From positions 1-64,000 of the forward strand of contig VCMS01000184.1 of the NCBI GenBank assembly GCA_022539475.1: a stretch of 64,000 nucleotides of DNA, in the 5' to 3' direction. Position 1 is the stretch's first letter. The number at the start of each line of letters is the position of its first letter. Of this stretch, positions 1 through 8,420 are shown in pieces. A model generated the notes under the pieces. The model ran no database searches. It was not told where the DNA came from and saw only the letters and a program-made list of their open reading frames with translations. The DNA comes from Gracilaria domingensis. Lineage: Eukaryota; Rhodophyta; Florideophyceae; Gracilariales; Gracilariaceae. Position numbers and translations under genes: made by a program.

Positions 1-1027
1 ACAAGGGCTTCACCGTGACGTTTAATTACTTCCCACGGAGTCAAATTGGGCGGAGTGTCCACGCAGAGTGATGGGTCAACAGTACAACAACCATCCGGTC
101 TAGATTGAGGTTCACGATTGGTACCTTCTGACGAATTCGTCTCTAACCTCTTGCTCCGAGTAGGTGTCCCTTGTGTTCCAGACCGCTCGCCAGAAAACTT
201 GAACGTGCCATTCTTGCGGACAGAAGCACAACGTCATCGTCCTGCTGCTCCGCAGTTTCTGGTGCAGTTTGGGGTACAGATGGACCAGCTCCTTGTGCGG
301 ATTGCGCATCCGCGTCTGGAAGGGGACCTTTTATGATCTCATCTTCCTCTTCTTGCACAGCCGTCCCGTGCTGAACCGTCTGTTTCGACGCAGAAGATCC
401 CCTTGTGTCGACGGTCTGATTCATCGCAGGAGATGCCCTTTTCGACGCAGTGGGCTTCGTAGCGGAGGTAGACTTTGTTTGACCTGTCTGCTTCGTAGCT
501 GGGGATGCTCTCGTCTCCATAGACCGCTTCATAAAAGACGACGGGACCTGCCCGCGGAGGTGCTACTGATGCGCTACCTCTCGGTGTTGATGAACTTCGA
601 ATTGGCTCCGTGCGGCTTGTCGGCGTCCTCACCTCACTCATAGCACTCACCGTTCGTCGCTTGGCCGCGGGAATGCTGGCTGCCACCGGTTCCATCATTT
701 TCTCATCCCAAGGAGCGGCCGTCCGGAGATCCTGGATGTATTGTGGAAGATCCAGGCCCTCCGCCCGGTAAGGGTAGAACGTGTGACCGCTTCGACTGAT
801 GAGAGTATTATGAACCACCACAAGACCTGGTCCAATTGCTTCCCGTTCAACTCGCGGCGTAGAACACTTCCAATTCCATGCAACAACGCTTCCCCGACTA
901 TCACCTTTCCTTCATTCTCAATATCCATCTGCAGAGAAACCCGCATTCCACCTTGCAATGATCGAGTGCTCCGCCGAGTGCGAGGAGTCACGCTTTGCGT
1001 ACGCTTTCTAACACGAGTTGGCTTCAT
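1..1027 (-). pseudogene. Broken leftward gene of the transposon complex, unrecognised
   Basis: A leftward gene opens with ATG at 1027-1025, about 60 bp beyond the inverted leader repeat. The basic N-terminus (MKPTRVRKRTQSVTPRTRR) runs on in one frame. Near 835 the sensible reading changes frame and continues as a segment containing DLPQYIQDLRTAAPWDEK. Near 535 it changes again into a Ser/Thr/Lys-rich stretch with imperfect repeats of the type SPATKQT/SSASKQT, followed by an acidic patch (EEEDE). It leaves the window at position 1. I recognise no family. Its leader matches that of the rightward gene at 2647, so both probably belong to the same element or to two head-to-head copies. The frame switches may be decay or short introns. 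Confidence 0.45.
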
Positions 1028-1089
1028 GTTGAACCCCTATTGCAGTGAAATTTGTATATCAACAATACGCTCGCTCTGGACGATACAAG

Positions 1090-1187
1090 AACGGAGGTGA
1101 GCCTTTAAATGGCGACTTACGCTGGCCACCCCCGCTTTCGGCAGCTCCTCCCAGCGCACTGCCAGTCTCGTCCGTGTCCTGTCCGTG
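1090..1187 (-). promoter_or_regulatory. Shared leader module, left arm of inverted repeat
   Basis: About 95 bp here is the reverse complement of 2536-2631, with only a few mismatches. Both arms include the core CTTTCGGCAGCTCCTCCCAG and a GTAAGT donor-like hexamer in gene orientation, followed by CCATTTAAAGG. Each arm lies immediately upstream of a divergently oriented ATG (1027 leftward, 2647 rightward). It is most likely a promoter/5' leader used twice by the mobile element, perhaps with a leader intron donor. Confidence 0.6.
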
Positions 1188-1386
1188 GCCGCTCGCACGC
1201 TGATTGTACGCTTTAGAGTCGTGGAGTTCGCGCAATGATCACTCACGCGAGCAATGGTCGCGCTCTCTAATCGTGCTCTTCAAATGCTTTGCATAGTAGT
1301 CAAGAGTACACTCATTCACTTTCATGTACAACCTACTCCCGCCAATACACGTGGACAGCGGCGCCAACGTACCGGCGGCCGGGTGT

Positions 1387-1565
1387 AGCGAAATCACTGC
1401 GGGGCGGCGTGTTTTGGGAGGTCCCGGGAAGGCGCCAGAATGTGGCCAGAACGTGCCCGCGGGCGAGGGGGGTCGGTCGTGTTAGGGTAGGTACCCTAAC
1501 ACGACCGGACCCCCCCGCCCGCGGGCATAAAATCGCACATTTTTCAAAAAATCGCCCAAAACGTG
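1387..1565 (-). repeat. Fold-back repeat unit, copy A
   Basis: This unit is the inverted copy of 2204-2396. It contains a long GC-rich hairpin whose arms include CGTGTTAGGGTA / TACCCTAACACG and flanking GCCCGCGGGC blocks. With copy B beginning at 1561 it forms a larger palindrome: GTGTTTTGGGAGGT near 1409-1422 faces ACCTCCCAAAACAC near 1672-1685. Confidence 0.7.
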
Positions 1566-1706
1566 CCCGCGGGCGGGGGTGTCCGATCGTGTTAGGTTAC
1601 CTACCCTAACACGACCGACCCCCCCCCCCCGCCCGCGGCACGTTCTGGCCACATTCTGGCGCCTTCCGGAGACCTCCCAAAACACTCCTCCCGGCACTTC
1701 CGGCAC
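1561..1706 (+). repeat. Fold-back repeat unit, copy B (partial)
   Basis: This unit has the same hairpin (CGTGTTAGGTTA / TACCCTAACACG) and the same outer segment ending CTCCCGGCACTTCCGG as copy C. It is oriented opposite to copy A, which makes 1400-1700 a MITE-like fold-back with arms of over 100 bp. No coding capacity is seen. Confidence 0.7.
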
Positions 1707-1935
1707 CCACCGCGTCACCTCAATGCACCAACGCGTCTTCTCCATCCCGCAAACGCTCCCTAATTCCCACGCGCACCACACCTACTCTCTCTGCGATCAC
1801 CACATCCGGAACAGCGCCGTTCTAAAGTTATTCGTACGTAAACAAAGCTTTCTCTACACTCTCATATTATGTTTGAGATTAGCGTAGAGTTAAACATACA
1901 ATGTAGAACATAACGAGAGCTGCCAGATCTACGTT

Positions 1936-2097
1936 GTATTGCAATTGCGATTGCGATTGCACAAATACTCCCAATCGCATTCGTGATTGCGAAGGAGAGA
2001 GATGATTGCAATCGCGATTGAAAACGGTGAGGGAGATTGCAATTGCGATTGCAGAGGGGAAGGGTGATTGCAATTTCTCGCAATCGGATTGGACCAA
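1936..2097. repeat. Cluster of GATTGC / GCAATC words
   Basis: A 160 bp stretch is built from repeated and inverted GATTGC, GCAATC and GCGATTGC words (for example GCGATTGCGATTGC, ATTGCAATTGCGATTGC). It lies between fold-back copies B and C. It is either a degenerate short-word tandem repeat or a cluster of protein-binding sites. No gene is seen. Confidence 0.6.
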
Positions 2098-2203
2098 CCC
2101 CTGCAAGTGCCATGTTGCACAATTGCAACAGCCTGGTGCATATACTGCTGCAGCGTGTAGAACAGGTGGGAACCACTGATAGTACAGATTCGGTCACTGA
2201 TTC

Positions 2204-2396
2204 CGCACGTTTTGGGCGATTTTTTGAAAAATGTGCGATTTTATGCCCTCGGGCGGGGGGGTCCGGTCGTGTTAGGGTACCTACCCTAACACGACTGACC
2301 CCCCCCCCCGCCCGCGGGCACGTTCTAGCCACATTCTGGCACCCTCTGGAGGCCTCCCAAAACACTCCTCCCGGCACTTCCGGCAGTGATTTCGCT
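2204..2396 (+). repeat. Fold-back repeat unit, copy C
   Basis: This is the most complete single unit. It has a CACGTTTTGGGCGATTTT outer segment, a GC-rich hairpin with TTAGGGTA/TACCCTAA at the tip, then CCTCCCAAAACACTCCTCCC and a GCAGTGATTTCGCT end. The last 14 bp also occur, inverted, at the outer end of copy A. It is non-coding. Confidence 0.7.
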
Positions 2397-2535
2397 GCAC
2401 ACGCCGTGCACATATATCAAACTAGAAAAAACTAGCGCTTCACACCCACTTGATCCGCGACTTTTAGCACAATACGCGACCTTTGCAATAGCTCCGAATC
2501 GCGACGTGGCCGACACGCGACGCTATCGCACCGAG

Positions 2536-2631
2536 TGGACACGGACACGGACGAGACTGGCAGTGCGCTGGGAGGAGCTGCCGAAAGCGGGGGTGCCTAG
2601 CGTAAGTGCCATTTAAAGGTTCGCCTCCGTT
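2536..2631 (+). promoter_or_regulatory. Shared leader module, right arm of inverted repeat
   Basis: This is the reverse complement of 1090-1187. It carries the same GTAAGT (2602-2607) and CCATTTAAAGG, and it ends about 15 bp before the ATG at 2647. It probably contains the promoter or 5' leader of the rightward transposon genes. Confidence 0.6.
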
Positions 2632-2646
2632 GTTTGCGATGAAGCG

Positions 2647-3390
2647 ATGGATTCCACCGATGATGGAGAGGAGATACATCTTATCGACATGAGTGCTCCC
2701 CCTCCGGCGTTCCATGCATATGTCAGACTTTTCTTGGTTCTTCGCGATGCTTTGGCAGACAGCGATGGAGGCCCTGATCCGCCACGGGACGTGGGGTTTA
2801 GAGGGCTAATAGAGTTCTGCGCCGAGAACTATAAGGATATTCCGGAGGCAAGGAAGATGTTTGAGGAGGCCACTAACTCCAAGAACCTGCAGAACTTGAC
2901 ACTGCAACAGCTGCGAAAGAGTGTTGTGAATAACAAACCTGTGGAACAACGATATCTTGTAACGAAGCTTCTTGACAAGAAGGACGGGGATGAGGACCAG
3001 AGACTCCGCAATTTTTTCCTTCTCTCTATGGATATGGGTATATACCTACCGGTGCGATGCCTGGTTGGTTATTTCATGACCAGGAGAAAGCAGGTTCTGA
3101 AGACGACAGTGTTCATCCCACCAACAGCTGTGAACCCATTTGAGGTCGTTAGATACTTATCATACCTCGGCCACATAATGGGAGAGAACGACAACATCAG
3201 AATGATGAAGAAGAAACAACAGAAAAAGAAACGAAAAGTGAACCATGCACCATCTGTGTACATACCCACTTTTACGTCAATCTCCAAAGACAACTATGAT
3301 CGACTGGGATTCGGTATCAGTGAGGTCGTATGGGCATGGAGTTGTTTTGCGGGTCATCTTGGATACACAAACGTTCAGCACATGGTATAA
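2647..3390 (+). CDS. Transposon-associated 247-aa protein, unrecognised
   Basis: The frame opens with ATG directly after the leader repeat and runs 247 codons. The N-terminus is acidic (MDSTDDGEEIHLIDMS). The body is mixed helical sequence, with a strongly basic patch KKKQQKKKRKVN near residues 190-200 that could be a nuclear localisation signal. The last ~20 residues may not be native: from about 3325 another frame reads on to 3515 with well-formed sequence (MELFCGSSWIHKRSAHGITI), which suggests a frameshift and a longer original protein. I recognise no domain. Its position as the first rightward gene, ahead of the methyltransferase-SET gene, suggests an accessory transposon protein. Confidence 0.5.
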   Translation: MDSTDDGEEIHLIDMSAPPPAFHAYVRLFLVLRDALADSDGGPDPPRDVGFRGLIEFCAENYKDIPEARKMFEEATNSKNLQNLTLQQLRKSVVNNKPVEQRYLVTKLLDKKDGDEDQRLRNFFLLSMDMGIYLPVRCLVGYFMTRRKQVLKTTVFIPPTAVNPFEVVRYLSYLGHIMGENDNIRMMKKKQQKKKRKVNHAPSVYIPTFTSISKDNYDRLGFGISEVVWAWSCFAGHLGYTNVQHMV

Positions 3391-3639
3391 CCATACATTT
3401 ACATGAATATGCAGACTTTGAAGTATACAGCGCTAGAGACACGGGAGTCTGGTTATGCCCCGCCCAGCCAGAGTACTCGATTGAACACACAGGATGTGCC
3501 ACAGAGCAGTACTAGTGGATCGGTAGAGACCTTGAGTGATGAATGCGATACAAACCTCCGAATACTGGCTAAGGAATTTTTGACAGACCTCGAAACCATA
3601 TGCACCCACGATAGCCTCTATAGCTGACGGGCTGATCAG

Positions 3640-5784
3640 ATGAGGAACTGGATAGAGTTCTCGGAGATGCGGATGGATACCGTATCTGGTTCTGACTCCG
3701 GTGAGTTGCCTGCACGATTTCAGAACTTTTCGGAGTTGCTATGGAAACCGATACAGGGTATGCGTCATGCGGCAGGGTTCAATGTGGGCATTCATGGGAA
3801 ACCCGATATTGAACTGACGAAAACTCCTAAAACTTCCGGTAATGCCGAACCTTCTTCGACCAAATCTGCCCCAGCCCCACCTCGTCGAGAGTATATAGAT
3901 CTCGTGAGCTCCGATGGCGACGACTTCGAGAGGCGGTGAATTGTGCGGAGCATGAATCTCGGGTTGCCGGGTACAACATCCAAAAGACTGGTATTGAGCC
4001 GCCCATGAAGGGGATATCCAGTCTCCTTCGAATGAATATGGACACGGTGTGGAAGGGGATGAGAAAGTCACACTTTGTAGCGTACAACTGTGACATGAAG
4101 GACCTGAGGCACACACACACGAAACGTTTGTGAATCAGAGTGAGATTTTATGGGGTGAGGCACAGCTTGTCCTAACAGACCCTCCCTTCAACACTCGAAG
4201 GAAGAGGAACAAACGGAATAGTTCTCACGATGTCTTCAGTGAGGATGACATGATCCGAACGGCTGACTTAATAAGTTCCGCGCTTCGGTCAGGTGGGCAC
4301 TTCATCATATTCTGTGCCATGGCACAGTTTCATGTTTGGCACAGGATACTTTCGGAAACGGCGAGTACGAAAGATGAAGCTGGAAGCGAAGGTAAACCAG
4401 AACTCATTCCTTCGTTTAAAGTGGATGGGAATCCACTGGTGTTCATCCGGGATCGAAGTAATGTTGGAGGGAATCCACGGAAGTTTGGGATACAGCCCGT
4501 AACGGAGTACGCCGTTCATGGGGTGAAGCGTGGATTGCGACCATCCGAGGAAGCCAGTCTTACTCCATTTGAGGAGAACAATTTCATTCCTTCTACTTTC
4601 CCGGCTAACAGGAATGTAATTGACCGGGTGCCAAAACCGAGAGCGGGGGAGTGGTTGACATGGAAGGTAAATGAGCCAGGTAGTTCAGTACCAAGTGGCA
4701 GTACATAAGACCGGAGCAGAAGTCCAGGGAGTTGATGAAAGAGTTGATATGTCGGTTCACAAGACCGGGTGATCTTGCCATGGACATGTTCGCGGGAACT
4801 TTTTCTACGGGTATGGCGTGCCTATCGCTGACAAAGCATAGGAAGTTCTTGGGGTGCGAGAAGAATAGGCCATGTTTCAGCCATGCGAAGCACCATGTAA
4901 CGACTCTTATGGCCGAAGTTCTTCGCGAGGGGAAGAATGACATCGTGGTTGAACAGGAGGTGGTGGATGCTGCTTCAACGACTTATGAACGGGTTCCACA
5001 TCGGGACCGAAGTCGGCTTGAATGGGAGGCTCTATTTGGATACCCCCAGTACCAAGTGATGCCTGCACATATTACTCAGTTCCTAGGAAGATACTGGAAG
5101 GACTGGGAGTTTGTCGACAAGTGTGGACAGCATACTGTAGATCTTTGGGACGAGAAGTACCGAGGAGCTCTGAATCTAATGGATATGCATTTGCTGTTGA
5201 CTGTTGAAGCCAATCGCTATCGCGTACATGTAGCATCTTCTAAGATTTGACATCCCCGTGCTGGTATGGAGGTGTTCACGGAACATAAGATATTGGCTGG
5301 GGAAACTATCTGTCATTTCTATGGAACTTTGGTATACACGGATCTGACGAACCGGAAGGAAAGACACTTAACGTATGGAAGTGGCTGTCTCGGAGCAACT
5401 CCAGTGCGGTACAAGTTGTTTTCTATGATGGTCACTGTGACTGGTACGGAGCTTCTGCACCTGAGGAACAGACCAGGACAGGCTCAGGATAGAAAGGAGA
5501 GCGAAGTGTACATTGTCTCGGCGCCTTTTTGTATCGGTGGCTACATTAACGACGCCGGATATCATGCCGGGAATCCCGATTTATCGCAGCCCCGGTCAAA
5601 CAGGACTCGAAGTGCCAATGTGCAGATGGTGGAAGCGAAGTCCGTGATACAGTTTAAGTCCGACCTTTCTAACTATGCTCTACTTCGTTGTAGAGCAGTG
5701 AGAGATATTGAGAGGGGCGAAGAGTTGTATTTCAACTACGGAGAGCAGTACGCCTGGGACTGGGCTCTGACATTGGAGCAATAG
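3640..5784 (+). pseudogene. Broken DNA methyltransferase-SET fusion gene, copy 1
   Basis: The parts in order are an N-terminal Ser/Pro-rich segment with a SUMO-interaction-like motif (YIDLVSSDGDD, ~3890-3925); methyltransferase motif IV DPPF (4178-4189); motif I DLAMDMFAG (4771-4797); a linker; and a SET domain (5252-5784) with FYGTL, YINDAGYHAG, RSANVQ and GEELYFNYG. Compared with copy 2 (56686-58363, minus strand) it has at least three disabling changes: a longer CA run near 4105 that shifts frame, a missing G near 4697 that shifts frame, and CGA to TGA at 5248-5250. The SET GxG motif also reads GME instead of GMG. DPPF before FxG is the order of the beta-type N6-adenine/N4-cytosine DNA methylases (Pfam DNA methylase family). 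The intact ancestor would methylate DNA and, by inference, a lysine. Confidence 0.75.
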
Positions 5785-6057
5785 ATGAGTTCAGTACCGA
5801 ATAGAAAGTAAATATGCTTGTGAATGTTGCAGCTGCCTGCAATATGCGTTGTACATGTACACTGGAGCTCTTCATCTATTAGTAACGGCGATATTTGCGA
5901 CCCATTGGGCACTTAAAATTCCTAAAAAGCAGGACGTGCGGAGTCTCCCGGAATATCTGAACCATGCACCCCCCCCACCCCCTCCCCCCCCAACAATTTC
6001 GTTTCATTACCCCGTTTATCTCCACAACATGGGTATAACGCCGAGAAAGTGAAATAG
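5785..6057. other. Spacer with C-rich tract, repeated in copy 2
   Basis: The spacer between the SET stop and the next open frame contains an almost pure C tract (5968-5991). The same spacer follows copy 2 in inverted orientation (56430-56690), so it belongs to the element. A possible splice acceptor, TACGCAG, lies at the start of the next frame. Confidence 0.5.
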
Positions 6058-7068
6058 TACGCAGCGGAACAAGAGTGGACAGAAGAAGGAGCATCGGACG
6101 ATACGAATCAGGCTACAAGCACCGCACTTCCTAAACGGAAGTCGTCCTCGACGAAGGAGAGAGTCAGTGGGCGTCCTTCTACAGTACTCTCTCGCCCATC
6201 TCGCAGCGGGGCGTCTTCCGGGATTGCGTCAAGAATTCGTGGATCAGCGAACGATGTCGTGCCGTCAACTGCCGATAATTCAAATCGTGCATCTGTCTCT
6301 GCTCCTCAAGAAGATGAGGTAACTCGGCCCAGCGGGTCAGGACAGGAGGGCATGACATCTGGAACTGAAGAGGTTCGTATGACACCAAAACCTTCATGTC
6401 CCCGGCCGATATCGAAGACCGGAGCTACTGGGGCGCGGGTTACGCCGCCCAGTGGATCTGGACAACAAGGGACAATGACGAGAAGTCGTGAGAGCCCTAG
6501 TATATTAAGATCGTCACGTCCCTCCCTGTCTTCTAGAACTGGGGCCGCTATGAATCGTATTATGCCTCGCAATGGGTCCGGACAAGGGAGAAAGACTATA
6601 AGAAATCGAGAGACAACTGATAAACGAGTTACTCCTCGACCTTCCCCTCTTTCCAGAACGGGGGCTGTTGCAGCTCGTACGAGGCCCAATTCATCTGATA
6701 TACGATGCCATGGAGGAAGACAGACACGGGAGTTGGAGCTCGGAGCCGTGCCAAGGGTGGACACAGAACGCCTGCAGCCTCTCGTGTCTAAGGGTATGGC
6801 ACAGGAGGATAGTTCCAATAACGAAATAACACCGAATCTTGCGGCATTACCGGGGCCTGTCGCCGAAGAGGCTAGGAAAATACCGGAAGATATCCACACT
6901 GGTGTGAATTCAACCTCTATGAACAGACGTGATCTTTTAAATGAACTGAATTGCTTGAAAGAAAAGGTTAAGACGCTACAAGAGGACTTGATGGTTGGGG
7001 GAATTCTAGTGAAGATCGCCCAAGAGCAGAGTACGGCTTTGAAAAGAGGCTTGAAGAGAAGGATCTAG
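6058..7068 (+). CDS. Transposon-associated low-complexity / coiled-coil protein, N-terminal part
   Basis: The frame is open from 6058, after an in-frame TAG at 6055-6057. The first in-frame ATG lies near 6351, so either an upstream exon or that ATG supplies the start. The protein is rich in Ser, Pro, Arg and Thr. It has three imperfect ~45-residue repeats built around SRTGA...RxxPxSGSGQ...RxRE (roughly 6330-6690), then a leucine-rich helix (LLNELNCLKEKVKTLQEDL) near 6940. The helix runs into a frameshift at ~7046-7060, and the neighbouring frame carries on the heptads (LEEKDLVIEGLREALKQEG). With the 7060-8420 segment this was almost certainly one gene. The family is unrecognised. A structural or DNA-binding partner of the transposon machinery is possible but unproven. 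Confidence 0.55.
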   Translation, partial: YAAEQEWTEEGASDDTNQATSTALPKRKSSSTKERVSGRPSTVLSRPSRSGASSGIASRIRGSANDVVPSTADNSNRASVSAPQEDEVTRPSGSGQEGMTSGTEEVRMTPKPSCPRPISKTGATGARVTPPSGSGQQGTMTRSRESPSILRSSRPSLSSRTGAAMNRIMPRNGSGQGRKTIRNRETTDKRVTPRPSPLSRTGAVAARTRPNSSDIRCHGGRQTRELELGAVPRVDTERLQPLVSKGMAQEDSSNNEITPNLAALPGPVAEEARKIPEDIHTGVNSTSMNRRDLLNELNCLKEKVKTLQEDLMVGGILVKIAQEQSTALKRGLKRRI

Positions 7069-8420
7069 TCATTGAAGGGCTAAGAGAGGCATTGAAACAG
7101 GAGGGAGATAGGAGTACACGTGCTGCTGAACCTGGGCAGACAGGTCGAAATAAGCATAAAATTGAGGTGTGCGACGAGTTTCGAGGGGTTGCTCGAGCAG
7201 TGTATCACAACATGCTTACGTGGGCAAGGAGAGAAACAAGTGAGCTATGGCTCGAAGGTGAGTCGCTCACCCGAAATTGGGGTCACCGTGCCGAGAAGGT
7301 GAAAGACGCAACTGAGAGTGGGGAAGGGCTTATTGAGCCGGAGGAAGGTGGTTCATCCATGGTTCCTCAAAACCACGTGGAGCTCTTGGGCAGTTTTGGC
7401 ATGTTCACACCGTCGGTAGAGGGGGGGCCAGATGCTTTGCTGAAGAAAATGGTTGAAAGCGAGTTGAAGGAGTTGAGCTGGGAAGGTATTAGAAAAGCAT
7501 CTCTTACCGACAGGTGTATACTGGAACTTTGTGCAGATATGTGCCTTAGGCAGAGAATGCGGCAGACCATGAGTGACGTCGTGGGCGTTCGGAAGAGAAA
7601 TACGAGGGATAAACTATTTCTGCTCCTGGGGTACGATCTGATTTGGAGAAGAACAAAGCTGGTAGAAGAGAATGCTGACGAACTCACAATGCAGTTGAAG
7701 GAAGCGCAGGAGAACATACTGCGTCTTGACGAAAATGGTGTACCGAACACTTCATGGTGGAGAAAAGCTCCCTTTGTTCGTCTAAAGTACTCCAATGCGG
7801 ACAATGTCGAGGATATGCCGACGGAAGATCAAGACTTGTTCTTCCAAAACCGTGTCGGGGTACAAGTACTGAAGAAGTTTATTGGGTATGATGTGGAAGA
7901 CAAGGATACGGGCACCTTTTTAGATGGCAAAATACTGTTGCTCGCACGTTTGGACGCTTGGGTGTTGACGGTTGTGAGCCTTCTAAGTACGGATGTGTCA
8001 AGGGGTGGCCAGAGACAGAAACTGTTTACAAAGACGTTTGCCCAACTGCTACCTCTGTGTTTAAAGATTGTTCTGGGGGATGTTAGGCAACGTGTCTTGA
8101 GGACCAATTCCAGCGAGTTTCATAATTTTGGAACGACAACGGAAGATTGGACTAAGGTTCTTGGTAATGACATGAGAGAGGCTACATTTGGATATCGAAT
8201 GCCGTCGAACGGAAGACTTTACCTCACTGTGAAAGAACAATTTTTTATTGACAGTGTGAGCCGAAGATTGGGGTCTATTAGCGATTGTTTCGTTGGTGAA
8301 TGCAAGGAAGGGGATATGGAGTTCAAGGAAATGGACATGAACGATTTTGGAAGTAGCACAGGATCACAACAAAAGGCACCACAAGGTGAACATGTAGGGG
8401 ATGGAGCCCTTAATGTTTAA
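7061..8420 (+). CDS. Transposon-associated coiled-coil protein, C-terminal part
   Basis: About 450 codons are open to the TAA at 8418-8420, with no proper ATG near the beginning; 7092 reads TTG. This supports it being the frameshifted continuation of the preceding gene. After the coiled coil there is a ~350-residue largely helical region containing LELCADMCLRQRMRQTMSDV, a second coiled coil (LVEENADELTMQLKEAQENI), a motif TSWWRKAPFVRLKY, and an acidic tail (FKEMDMNDFG). The region is free of stops, so it decayed less than the methyltransferase-SET gene. No family is recognised. Its stop overlaps that of the opposing transposase gene in a shared TTAA. Confidence 0.55.

Noticed and set aside
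1936-2097. DnaA-box or replication-origin interpretation of the GATTGC cluster
   Set aside because: The window is eukaryotic and the words do not match the 9-mer pattern; no other origin feature is nearby.
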